The notes under the pieces were generated by a model. The model made no database searches. It worked only from the letters and a program-made list of their open reading frames with translations, and was not told the origin of the DNA. Of a DNA stretch of 41,442 bases, positions 1 through 5,783 are shown piece by piece. Source of the DNA: a virus. Within the stretch, counting starts at the first letter, position 1. Each line of letters starts with the position of its first letter. The translations under genes were made by a program, and so were the position numbers. The stretch lies in the IMG/VR virus record IMGVR_UViG_3300021475_000034, positions 1-41,442 of that record. One strand, 5' to 3'.

Positions 1-60
1 ATGCTGTCGTCGTCAGTTTTGAGTACGTTGTGGCAACGCTTCCCAAGGCTTCAGGTGCGA

Positions 61-357
61 TTAGTTCGGCTTTGGACCATCTACCGCACCCTGAGAGGCT
101 TCCGGTCGCTTGTGGGACGCGTCAGCGTCATAAACCTTCACAACCTGCGGAACGGCGTCCATGATCGCATCCACCGGGAGCGAAAGCGCACAGGTCACGA
201 TGACGTGGCCTGGAGCCGTGTCCGCCCCGCCGCCGCGTACTCGCGCCACAAGTCCCGTTTCCTTCAGATCCGCGATGAAGCCGAAGATTGCCGACTCCGG
301 CAACTGCACCGCAACCTTGTCGCCTACCGCCAACTTGTTCCCAATCCGGTCTTTCAT
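61..357 (-). CDS. Small phage protein, possible SH3/KOW-like fold
   Basis: A 98-residue protein with a clear Shine-Dalgarno sequence (GCGGAGGATGC then ATG). The N-terminus has short alternating hydrophobic strands with a pattern like IGNKLAVGDKVAVQLPES, followed by GLVARVRGGG; this resembles small beta-barrel (KOW/SH3-like) phage proteins, but no family is recognised with certainty. The C-terminal 25 residues are polar and probably disordered. It is transcribed leftward, away from the iteron origin that lies directly upstream, and stands apart from the rep operon. A plus-strand reading of the same stretch has no credible ribosome site. Function unknown. Confidence 0.7.
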   Translation of the reverse strand: MKDRIGNKLAVGDKVAVQLPESAIFGFIADLKETGLVARVRGGGADTAPGHVIVTCALSLPVDAIMDAVPQVVKVYDADASHKRPEASQGAVDGPKPN

Positions 358-511
358 GCATCCTCCGCTTCACTACGATACCCCATTGCTGAGCCGCTAG
401 GGTGGGTACAAGGCGTTGCCGACGCTTAGGTTAGGGCTGAGTACCCCAAAACTCTCCGCAGCACGTTGTTGCTGTTGCGTTTCGGTTTTATCCTCGTCGC
501 CCGGCTTCACC

Positions 512-543
512 GACTAACGGTAAGGTTTCTAAGAGACTAACGG
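512..543. repeat. Direct repeat GACTAACGG upstream of the iterons
   Basis: GACTAACGG occurs at 512-520 and again at 535-543, with the related TTAACGG at 563-569 just before the first iteron. The block sits between the 61-357 gene and the iteron array in a region with no gene (358-758). It could be a second protein-binding motif of the origin, but two short copies can also arise by chance. Confidence 0.35.
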
Positions 544-569
544 CTTAACTACCGGCTTCTTATTAACGG

Positions 570-794
570 CAGGGCGATTATGCGTGGAAAACAGGGCGAT
601 TATGCGTGGGAAATTCAAAAACCCGCAATTTCATTGACAGGGCGATTATGCGTGGAAAAAAGGCGATATCCACAGGATATATGTGGAAAACTCCCCAGCC
701 TAGTGATTATGCGTGGGGAGTTCAGGGCTTTTATGCGTGACTTATGTAAATAAATCAATTACTTAGGAGTTCTATCCAAGGCGATTATGCGTGG
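570..794. repeat. Iteron array of a RepA-type replication origin
   Basis: Three perfect copies of the 18-mer CAGGGCGATTATGCGTGG start at 570, 592 and 638. Three or four imperfect copies follow: GTGATTATGCGTGG (703-716), CAGGGCTTTTATGCGTGA (723-740), AGGCGATTATGCGTGG (779-794), and a weak one ending at 686. All point the same way. The first two start 22 bp apart, about two helical turns, as in plasmid iterons. The last copy lies inside the 3' end of repA. An A+T-rich stretch (740-762) between copies is a candidate unwinding site. The neighbouring gene encodes a RepA-like initiator, which makes binding-site iterons much more likely than any other repeat class. The gene-free stretch 430-569 shows nothing else except the GACTAACGG pair. 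Confidence 0.85.
666..690. promoter_or_regulatory. DnaA-box-like dyad inside the origin
   Basis: ATATCCACA (666-674) differs from the DnaA consensus TTATCCACA at one base. TGTGGAAAA (682-690) differs from the inverted consensus TGTGGATAA at one base. The two form an inverted repeat, TCCACA-7 nt-TGTGGA, between the strong and weak iterons. Placement of DnaA boxes beside iterons is usual for plasmid origins; actual DnaA binding is inferred. Confidence 0.5.
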
Positions 795-1853
795 TTTTAT
801 GTTGATTGTTTTGACCGCTCTGCGCCGTTCGTTGGCTGGCATGTATGGATCATCAAAAGCGACTGGCTCCGGCATCGGTTCAGGGAACACAAGCGGCTGT
901 TGCGTAGGTTCAGAGAACCCTTTCCAGTAGCGTTGCTTGACCGCCAACTTTGAGTGTCCAAGGTTCCATCCCCCCGTAACCTCATCCATTTTCAAATCGC
1001 GGTAGATATAGAGTTTTAGGTGTCGAAGAGACGAGCGAAATTCCTTTTTGAAATCGTCAATATTTCCGAACCCCTTACCAAATTGATCCTTCATTGCACC
1101 CCAAGAGATGAATTTAGGTTTAGTGCCAGCACCGATGGTGAAAACCCGTCGCGTCACCCAGGAATAAATATCGTGCTCCATAGCGCCTTCAATTTGCATC
1201 ATCGCGTCCATGTCGATTGGTGCAGCTCCACCCTCGGCGCAAATACTATCGCGGTAAGGAGCCGACACAATGAGCGACGTTGGCCACCAGTCTTGACCGT
1301 CACCGAAGTAAACGCCGCAACGTTCTATCATCGGAGCCGGATTGTACATCTCCCCAATTTTTCCGGCGATCATGTAATAGCGATAGGTCGCGCAATTCAT
1401 CCGCATAAATTGAACCTTGGCCCTAGCGATGTTCCCAGTCTTACCCCCAGTCATATTGATATTTCCAAGCTGTTTGCGAAAGAACGGCGTGAATCCCATA
1501 CCGATGTAAATTTGTCGTTCTCCTCCACTTCGGAGGATCAACGTGTTTATCACAGCTTGCATTCGACGCGGCCAGATCCCGAATGGATAACCCTGTAACA
1601 CAAATTCGTTAGTCTCAGGGTGAATAGCGTGACCATTACGGCAGGTAAAAATCAGCTTGCCATCTCTGCGTTCCCACAGATCAATATTGCCGGGATCACG
1701 AGTGGGAAGACCGCAGGATGTATGCCAGTAGTGATTGAAACCGATGCGCGGATTGTCGAGAACTTCACGCCCCCACAACTGCTCTATGCGGTCATACATC
1801 TCCTGATCCGGCGTACCGAGAGGCGATGGTGCGGGTTGATCGAAAATCGACAT
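759..1853 (-). CDS. repA: Plasmid-type replication initiator protein (RepA_C-like)
   Basis: A 364-residue protein. Its central part, YPFGIWPRRMQ (about 89-99) followed by a helix with LILRSGGERQIYIG and then FFRKQLG..MTGGKTGNI, matches the pattern I associate with plasmid-encoded RepA proteins of the RepA_C family, where a [LY]P[FY]G-PR motif precedes a winged-helix region. The family binds iterons and starts replication with host factors. Iterons lie directly downstream, and one overlaps the last codons (residues PRIIA). The start chosen is ATG 1853, with GAGG just upstream; GTG 1856 is the alternative. It is the last gene of a leftward operon headed by an RHH protein. No other replication initiator, polymerase or helicase is seen in the window, so this is probably the replication protein of the element. 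Confidence 0.82.
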   Translation of the reverse strand: MSIFDQPAPSPLGTPDQEMYDRIEQLWGREVLDNPRIGFNHYWHTSCGLPTRDPGNIDLWERRDGKLIFTCRNGHAIHPETNEFVLQGYPFGIWPRRMQAVINTLILRSGGERQIYIGMGFTPFFRKQLGNINMTGGKTGNIARAKVQFMRMNCATYRYYMIAGKIGEMYNPAPMIERCGVYFGDGQDWWPTSLIVSAPYRDSICAEGGAAPIDMDAMMQIEGAMEHDIYSWVTRRVFTIGAGTKPKFISWGAMKDQFGKGFGNIDDFKKEFRSSLRHLKLYIYRDLKMDEVTGGWNLGHSKLAVKQRYWKGFSEPTQQPLVFPEPMPEPVAFDDPYMPANERRRAVKTINIKPRIIALDRTPK

Positions 1854-1874
1854 CACTCCTCTTTTCTGGAACAG

Positions 1875-2114
1875 CTATAGGTTCGCATAGTTCGTTTTCA
1901 TGTGTTGATAGCGGTCGCACTCAACTAATGAAAGCGTTGTCGTTATACGCATCATTAAATCTTCGTCAGGCTGCTCTATAGAACTAGCAGCCCCGACGAA
2001 GAAACATAATTCAAACAGCCTCAAAAGATGCAGATTGTTTTTGGGAACAAACTCTTTCTCAAAAGCATCAAACTCGGCGCAAATTTGAGGATACGACCGA
2101 CGAACCCTAGGCAT
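1875..2114 (-). CDS. Small hypothetical protein in the rep operon
   Basis: About 79 residues, unrecognised. Three ATG codons stand in tandem (2120, 2117, 2114) right after GGGGAGG; the third gives the best ribosome-site spacing and was chosen. The start overlaps the end of the DUF3846 gene, so translation is probably coupled. The protein is helical, with a hydrophobic central stretch (LRLFELCFFVGAAS) too polar at its edges to call a membrane segment. It lies just upstream of repA and is presumably co-transcribed with it. Confidence 0.6.
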   Translation of the reverse strand: MPRVRRSYPQICAEFDAFEKEFVPKNNLHLLRLFELCFFVGAASSIEQPDEDLMMRITTTLSLVECDRYQHMKTNYANL

Positions 2115-2409
2115 CATCATCCTCCCCAGGCTCTTTCAATTCAGAGAGACTATCAACTACGACCGCAGGGCCGACAATCGGATCGACGCGGCCATGCTGA
2201 TAGATGCGTGTTGCCATAACATTTAGCGGCAACATCGGCGTAACAACCTTGCCCAGTTCGTTGACGATCATAATTCGACCGTCGATGGTGCAACACTGTT
2301 CGATGTAGCCGCCGACTAGCCCCTGCAACTCCGGCAGCGTCCAGTGGACGCCGTTGGCCGGAGCGACAGGGACAATGGTTCCGTCTGTTCTGTAGAGCGA
2401 TGAAGACAT
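2107..2409 (-). CDS. DUF3846-like protein
   Basis: 100 residues from the ATG at 2409, which follows GGGAAGAGATAAA; an in-frame upstream start at 2460 lies inside the preceding gene and has no better site. The arrangement LPELQGLVGGYIEQ - GRIMIVNELGK - PLNVMATRIY - IVGPAVVVDS is the DUF3846 pattern: LQ..VGG.IE, then a NE.GK strand, N..AT, then a G-VVV strand. The family is common in phages and mobile elements and has no established function. The C-terminus is a short acidic tail. It sits in the rep operon between two small genes and overlaps the next start. Confidence 0.75.
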   Translation of the reverse strand: MSSSLYRTDGTIVPVAPANGVHWTLPELQGLVGGYIEQCCTIDGRIMIVNELGKVVTPMLPLNVMATRIYQHGRVDPIVGPAVVVDSLSELKEPGEDDDA

Positions 2410-2410
2410 T

Positions 2411-2578
2411 TTATCTCTTCCCTTTCTCAAGTTTGGTGATGCGTTTATTGTGATCCGCACCGATGAGACGAACGAATTTACCTAAACGGTCAAGTTCTTT
2501 CTCGGTCTGCAACTGCATACGCGCGACCAATTCGAGAGTGTGCGTGATAGCTTCCAATCTTTCGTCGATGGTCGCCAT
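2411..2578 (-). CDS. Short coiled-coil protein
   Basis: A 55-residue ORF. It starts one base after the stop of the upstream gene, with GGAGG eight bases before the ATG, and its stop is one base from the DUF3846 start, so it is tightly packed in the operon. The sequence is one long amphipathic helix (MATIDERLEAITHTLELVAR, then QTEKELDRLGKFVRL). It resembles the 65-residue protein at 31560-31757, which also follows an RHH gene; the two may be distant paralogues. Function unknown. Confidence 0.6.
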   Translation of the reverse strand: MATIDERLEAITHTLELVARMQLQTEKELDRLGKFVRLIGADHNKRITKLEKGKR

Positions 2579-2764
2579 TTATTCAACCTCCTCCGGCTGG
2601 GGTGCGGTCAGATCGATTACAAGTTCCGTGATGCGCGAAGCGGATTCGATGCCGAGTCCCTTCAGATGGCCAAGGTAGAAAAAAAGTTCGGCGCGCGGAT
2701 CAGTGGTTTTAGGGATTAGAGTTCCATTGACTTGAGTGCTTGCTTTAGGAGCTGGCTTTGCCAT
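2579..2764 (-). CDS. Small hypothetical protein
   Basis: 61 residues with a GAGGACAACGAAG ribosome site. The start overlaps the end of the RHH gene by 20 bases and the stop abuts the next ATG, so the gene is part of the leftward rep operon. The N-terminus is basic and polar; the middle (RAELFFYLGHLKGLG) and the following helix look folded. No family recognised. Confidence 0.6.
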   Translation of the reverse strand: MAKPAPKASTQVNGTLIPKTTDPRAELFFYLGHLKGLGIESASRITELVIDLTAPQPEEVE

Positions 2765-2984
2765 TCTTCGTTGTCCTCTTCTTTTTGAGTGCTACGGTTG
2801 CGGCTTCGCGGAGAGTTGCGACAACCCAGGAGTTTATCGACATACCAGCCTTATCCGCTGCCATGCGAACATCGTTGTTATCGTCTACGTTCATGCGAAT
2901 GGACTGAACAATATAGCCTTCAGTTCTCAGGCTCACTTGCCCCGTCCCATGTCCTGCTTTTTTAGGTGCGGTTCGATGATTCAT
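2745..2984 (-). CDS. Ribbon-helix-helix (CopG/Arc-like) DNA-binding protein
   Basis: About 79 residues from the ATG at 2984. The segment YIVQSIRMNVDDNNDVRM followed by AADKAGMSINSWVVATLREA has the RHH form: one beta strand, a helix, then a turn (GMS) and a second helix with the S.N.W/L pattern. The basic C-terminus (KKKRTTKNGK) is typical of small DNA-binding regulators. It heads the operon that ends in repA and faces rusA. There is no Shine-Dalgarno sequence. A TTGACA box lies about 30 bp upstream, so the mRNA may begin at or near this ATG; an upstream in-frame ATG at 3002 would then be untranscribed. It may repress the rep operon as CopG does for RepB (inference). Confidence 0.7.
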   Translation of the reverse strand: MNHRTAPKKAGHGTGQVSLRTEGYIVQSIRMNVDDNNDVRMAADKAGMSINSWVVATLREAATVALKKKRTTKNGKASS

Positions 2985-2987
2985 AAT

Positions 2988-3019
2988 GTTATAGTTATTC
3001 AAGAATATGGTTATGTCAA
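2988..3019. promoter_or_regulatory. Divergent control region between the RHH gene and rusA
   Basis: On the minus strand TTGACA (3019-3014) is followed by AT-rich sequence with TAACTA (2997-2992) at a 16-bp spacing. On the plus strand CATAAT (2982-2987) and TATAGT (2990-2995) are -10-like. A perfect 12-bp palindrome TATTCAAGAATA (2996-3007) overlaps both and the rusA start, and GTTAT recurs at 2988, 2994 and 3010. This is the right place for an operator of the RHH protein. GTTATAGTTATT recurs as a -10 region upstream of two genes in the 38-41 kb operon. Confidence 0.45.
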
Positions 3020-3441
3020 ACGAAATCGAAGACGTGGTTTGCTTTACGGTTCCCTACCTCACGCCACCGAGCGGGAATCACTACAAAAAGCCGACCATGT
3101 ACACAGGCAAAGACGGATACGCGCATCGCGGCTTCAAGGTGACGCCGGAGGCCAAGGCGTTCAAGGATGCCGTCGCCATCTTCGCCAGAGGCCGCACCGT
3201 GGCTCCGGCCACAAAGAAGGAACGCGATCAAGTGCGCTACAGGGTTGGCGTTCATGTGGTGTTAGGCGCGAAGGCGCGGATGGATTGCGACAACTCCGCA
3301 AAGGTGGCGATTGATGCGCTCCAGGCAGCGGGTGTCCTGCACAGCGATGCGAAGGTGATTGAATGCGCGTTGACGATTGACCGCGACGACAGGGCCAATC
3401 CACGAACAGAGTTTTTTGTAAGCCGAATGGAGGACAAGTGA
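3007..3441 (+). CDS. rusA: RusA-family Holliday-junction resolvase
   Basis: 144 residues (142 if the second ATG at 3013 is used). The motif RMDCDNSAKVAIDAL (about 91-105) is the RusA active-site pattern: D-x-D-N, then K, then D three residues before the LQAAGV helix, followed by SDAKV where most family members have DD..V. The aspartates bind Mg2+ for cleavage of four-way junctions. The length fits the family. Phages use RusA to resolve branched DNA before packaging or in recombination. It is the first gene of the rightward operon leading to the terminase and overlaps the next start by GTGA. No good ribosome site is visible, so the mRNA leader may be very short. Confidence 0.88.
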   Translation: MVMSNEIEDVVCFTVPYLTPPSGNHYKKPTMYTGKDGYAHRGFKVTPEAKAFKDAVAIFARGRTVAPATKKERDQVRYRVGVHVVLGAKARMDCDNSAKVAIDALQAAGVLHSDAKVIECALTIDRDDRANPRTEFFVSRMEDK

Positions 3442-3596
3442 TAGATAGCATTTGGTGGCTCCGGCTCAGGTTGACATGGGGCCGGATCAAGATGGCCTAT
3501 TACGTTCGCAAATATGAAGCGGAGGTGCTATCCGCTACCACGTTGCTAGATCGAGTGAAAGCAAAATATCCAGAACTTTTTAAGGAGGATGAGTGA
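3438..3596 (+). CDS. Small basic protein
   Basis: A 52-residue ORF starting with GTG, coupled to the rusA stop (GTGA) and overlapping the next gene's start in the same way. The N-terminal half is aromatic and basic (IDSIWWLRLRLTWGRIKMAY); the C-terminal half is an amphipathic helix. The tight overlaps on both sides support it as a real gene. No family recognised. Confidence 0.5.
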   Translation: MIDSIWWLRLRLTWGRIKMAYYVRKYEAEVLSATTLLDRVKAKYPELFKEDE

Positions 3597-3973
3597 GACA
3601 AGACGATTACAGCGGGACGCAGATGCATTGCGTGGTATGCAGGAAGAACATCCCATCAGATCGAAAGTGGGACGCGGTGACTTGCAGTAAGGAATGCACC
3701 CTTGAGCGAAAGAAGTACGGACGCAGCCGCCGCGATCATGTGGTATGCCGCTACTGCTACAAGCCCAGCACACCGGAGCAACGCGCATCCTACCAGCAGT
3801 GGAGACGCCGACCGCAGAACGCCGAAGAGGAACAACTGTTCCGCCAATGGCGCGAGGATCAGGCGAAAGTTGAGATGGTGGAGACCCGCAGGGCCAACAG
3901 GAAAGCGAAGGCGGAAGAAGCCGAAAGCGAGGAGCCGAATGATAGCAGCAATGTTGAACATACACGAGCTTAA
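3593..3973 (+). CDS. Zinc-finger protein
   Basis: 126 residues, GTG start, with a strong AAGGAGGATGA ribosome site. Two CxxC pairs near the N-terminus (CVVCRKN and, after a basic loop, CSKEC) form a probable zinc knuckle, and a second one (CRYCYKPSTPEQ) follows. The C-terminal half is an extended, highly charged helix. Zinc knuckles followed by a basic helix suggest nucleic-acid binding, but no named family is recognised. It is part of the packed early rightward operon. Confidence 0.65.
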   Translation: MRQDDYSGTQMHCVVCRKNIPSDRKWDAVTCSKECTLERKKYGRSRRDHVVCRYCYKPSTPEQRASYQQWRRRPQNAEEEQLFRQWREDQAKVEMVETRRANRKAKAEEAESEEPNDSSNVEHTRA

Positions 3974-4289
3974 GCAGAGCATCTTACTTGTCGTGATCGA
4001 GAGCGGCAACCTTCGCCGGATGGAACTTGGCGATCCGGCTACGCTGGAATCGACCAACAACGGAGGCATACTGACGCCACCGCTATACCCGCTAAATTTC
4101 AATATGCTGCTGGCATACGAAACGGACGAAAAAAAGCTGTACGAAATGGCGCAAGGCGAAGCCATTGAATTTCTCCGGTATCTGGAGCGAGGACGCAAAT
4201 TCTACAAAGAGATTGACGGCGTAGAGAACGTTATCAAGATGGAGAGACAGAGAAAACCCGCCGAGGTGAAAGATGTCGAGCGAACGTGA
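3939..4289 (+). CDS. Hypothetical phage protein
   Basis: 116 residues from the ATG at 3939, chosen because GAGGAGCCGA precedes it; the open frame extends further upstream but only through the zinc-finger gene. The N-terminus overlaps that gene by 35 bases. The protein has a mixed alpha/beta character with a central YPLNFNMLLAYETDEKK and a charged C-terminal helix. No motif recognised. It is coupled to the next gene by a 17-base overlap. Confidence 0.55.
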   Translation: MIAAMLNIHELKQSILLVVIESGNLRRMELGDPATLESTNNGGILTPPLYPLNFNMLLAYETDEKKLYEMAQGEAIEFLRYLERGRKFYKEIDGVENVIKMERQRKPAEVKDVERT

Positions 4290-4587
4290 GGCTATGCGGA
4301 AGATCCTGCGGGAGAATCCCGAACTGTGTGACGCGCTGGCAAAAGCCCTCTATGAGGGGCGACTGACCAGCATCGAAGATATGCCGGAGGAAGGGGAGGA
4401 GTTTATCTTCGTCTGCGGCCCCGACCACGGAGGAGTCGAAGGCTCCAAACAGGTCAAATGCGGGTGCGGAGCGAAGGTTTGGATGTCACCATCCACACAG
4501 GAGGCGTGGAAGTCGCGGCAAGCGTTCCCAACGCGCATAGTTTGCCCTATATGCGTTATGAGGGGAGTCAAAGAACCCAAACAATGA
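4273..4587 (+). CDS. Zinc-binding hypothetical protein
   Basis: 104 residues, with GAGGTGAAAG before the ATG. An N-terminal acidic helical part is followed by CGCGAKVWMSPST and, 25 residues on, CPICVMRG. CxC plus CxxC in this arrangement suggests one zinc ribbon. Similar zinc-ribbon proteins are frequent in phage early regions; function unknown. It overlaps the following gene by ATGA. Confidence 0.6.
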   Translation: MSSEREAMRKILRENPELCDALAKALYEGRLTSIEDMPEEGEEFIFVCGPDHGGVEGSKQVKCGCGAKVWMSPSTQEAWKSRQAFPTRIVCPICVMRGVKEPKQ

Positions 4588-4853
4588 GACTAATGCGACG
4601 GAAAGACCGGACTAGCGAAGAGAAGCAGGCAGACCGTATAGTAAAAGGCGGTTTGTTACGGCTGGGAGCGGAACCCTCAACCGAAAACACTCCTAAACCC
4701 TTCCCGCACTACCTCTTTTGGGGCGTGTTGGGGCGCAAAGGGCAGCGATGCCGTGTTATCAACCCAGATCACACGGCATCCTCCAGAATCCAGGTCGAAT
4801 TTGAGGATGGCGCTATCGCTGTGATCGACAGGAGAGCCATCCGCCGAATCTAG
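4584..4853 (+). CDS. Small basic hypothetical protein
   Basis: 89 residues from ATG 4584, which overlaps the preceding TGA. The open frame extends 126 bases upstream, but that part is the out-of-frame reading of the previous gene. The first 25 residues are very basic (RLMRRKDRTSEEKQADRI); the C-terminal 45 residues look like a small beta barrel (RCRVINPDHTASSRIQVEFE, then VIDRRAIRR). Not recognised. Confidence 0.55.
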   Translation: MRLMRRKDRTSEEKQADRIVKGGLLRLGAEPSTENTPKPFPHYLFWGVLGRKGQRCRVINPDHTASSRIQVEFEDGAIAVIDRRAIRRI

Positions 4854-4861
4854 GAGGCTCT

Positions 4862-5077
4862 ATGCGCTGGTTAGCGTCCTACACCGTCCTTGCAAAGATT
4901 GTTGCCGTAGTCTGGATCGGCCTAACCCTGCTCTACAACCACAACGCCGAGTTTCACCACACCATCTACTCCAATTTCAACCATCTCCCCGCTTTAGTCG
5001 AAGAAATCATAGAAATCATCGTTATCCCGCTGGCAATCGCCATAGGGCATCAATGGGTGCGGCCAACCGTACATTAA
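4862..5077 (+). CDS. Small protein with two membrane segments
   Basis: 71 residues, with GGAGGCTCT before the ATG. Residues about 8-25 (TVLAKIVAVVWIGLTLLY) and about 47-63 (EIIEIIVIPLAIAIG) are predicted membrane helices joined by a polar, His/Asn-rich loop. Two short membrane helices are compatible with a holin, but the gene is 21 kb from the lysozyme in the early operon, so a membrane role during takeover or superinfection control is equally possible. Confidence 0.6.
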   Translation: MRWLASYTVLAKIVAVVWIGLTLLYNHNAEFHHTIYSNFNHLPALVEEIIEIIVIPLAIAIGHQWVRPTVH

Positions 5078-5325
5078 AAATGGCGTATACGCTGGAGATC
5101 CGTGGAATAGGTTTTGTCCGAGAAGGCTCACCAGGAGGAATTGTGAAAAGGGCGACCGTTCAGTTTGAAGACGACGCGCTTATTATCGACGGGATGCGCG
5201 TGACCTTTGAGGTGATTCCGCAATTCCTCTATGAACTTGCCAACCCCGATCCGCGAAAGTGGTATCGGCTGGAGCGCGTGGGCGACCGATGCATAATCCA
5301 CGTCAAAATTGACCCCAACGAGTAG
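5053..5325 (+). CDS. Hypothetical protein, beta-rich
   Basis: Up to 90 residues. Start ATG 5053 has AGGG five bases upstream and overlaps the preceding gene; ATG 5080 is the alternative without a ribosome site. Alternating hydrophobic residues (TLEIRGIGFV, ATVQFEDDALIIDGMRVTFEV) suggest a small beta sheet. No family recognised. Confidence 0.55.
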   Translation: MGAANRTLKMAYTLEIRGIGFVREGSPGGIVKRATVQFEDDALIIDGMRVTFEVIPQFLYELANPDPRKWYRLERVGDRCIIHVKIDPNE

Positions 5326-5333
5326 AGGCTCCA

Positions 5334-5516
5334 ATGATTGAAGTATTCGTAGTAACGCGGCCAGATTTTGGAAAGCAGTTTTGCGTCTACCGCACATGGG
5401 AGGACGTGAAGGATGGAGAATTTGACGGTGCGGAAGACGGCGAAACGATCTACGTCACCATGAAGATGATGACGCCGGAGGAACTTGATGCGCTACCAGA
5501 CTTCGAGGGTTGGTGA
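5334..5516 (+). CDS. Small acidic hypothetical protein
   Basis: 60 residues, net negative, with GAGGCTCCA before the ATG. The pattern FVVTRPDFGKQFCVYRTWED then ETIYVTMKMMTPEELDALP suggests a short beta hairpin and a C-terminal helix. Packed nine bases after the previous stop and four before the next start. Function unknown. Confidence 0.55.
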   Translation: MIEVFVVTRPDFGKQFCVYRTWEDVKDGEFDGAEDGETIYVTMKMMTPEELDALPDFEGW

Positions 5517-5519
5517 GAG

Positions 5520-5783
5520 ATGCCCGATGCGATTGAACTCCACTGCGGGAAATGTGGAGCAATAAGTCTAGATGGTGAGGTTATATGCAGACAAGGAGGA
5601 TGCCCATTGATGCCTAAATCCCGTGCCTCATGGGTAATCTTTGACTCCGATGGAAAGGGGCAAATTGGCCGCTGTACCCGCTGCGGCGATATCCTGAAAC
5701 TTGAGTTGCCCATGAATTTAAAAGCTGCGGTTCTATACATGAGAGCTTTTGTTGAAGATCACTTATATTGCACCGAGGCGTGA
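5520..5783 (+). CDS. Zinc-ribbon protein upstream of terminase
   Basis: 87 residues. Cysteines at CGKCG, CRQGGC and CTRCG are arranged like one or two zinc ribbons; the C-terminal half is helical. Its stop overlaps the terminase start (TGATG), so the two are translationally coupled. The position directly before the large terminase is where a small terminase often lies, but the protein is short and lacks a visible helix-turn-helix, so this is not claimed. Confidence 0.55.
   Translation: MPDAIELHCGKCGAISLDGEVICRQGGCPLMPKSRASWVIFDSDGKGQIGRCTRCGDILKLELPMNLKAAVLYMRAFVEDHLYCTEA

Noticed and set aside
1-429. Plus-strand ORF of 142 residues at the left edge
   Set aside because: It starts at the window edge, has Arg/His-rich composition typical of a shadow, and opposes the 61-357 gene, which has a good ribosome site and sensible protein composition.
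570-794. CRISPR array
   Set aside because: Repeats are only 18 bp, unevenly spaced with 4-40 bp gaps and degenerate at one end; they adjoin repA and overlap its 3' end, which fits iterons and not CRISPR.
1020-1598. 192-residue plus-strand ORF opposite repA
   Set aside because: No ribosome site, shadow-like composition, and the minus frame carries a recognisable RepA pattern.
5520-5783. Small terminase subunit
   Set aside because: Right position, but the protein is a short zinc ribbon without the DNA-binding helix-turn-helix and oligomerisation helix expected of TerS.
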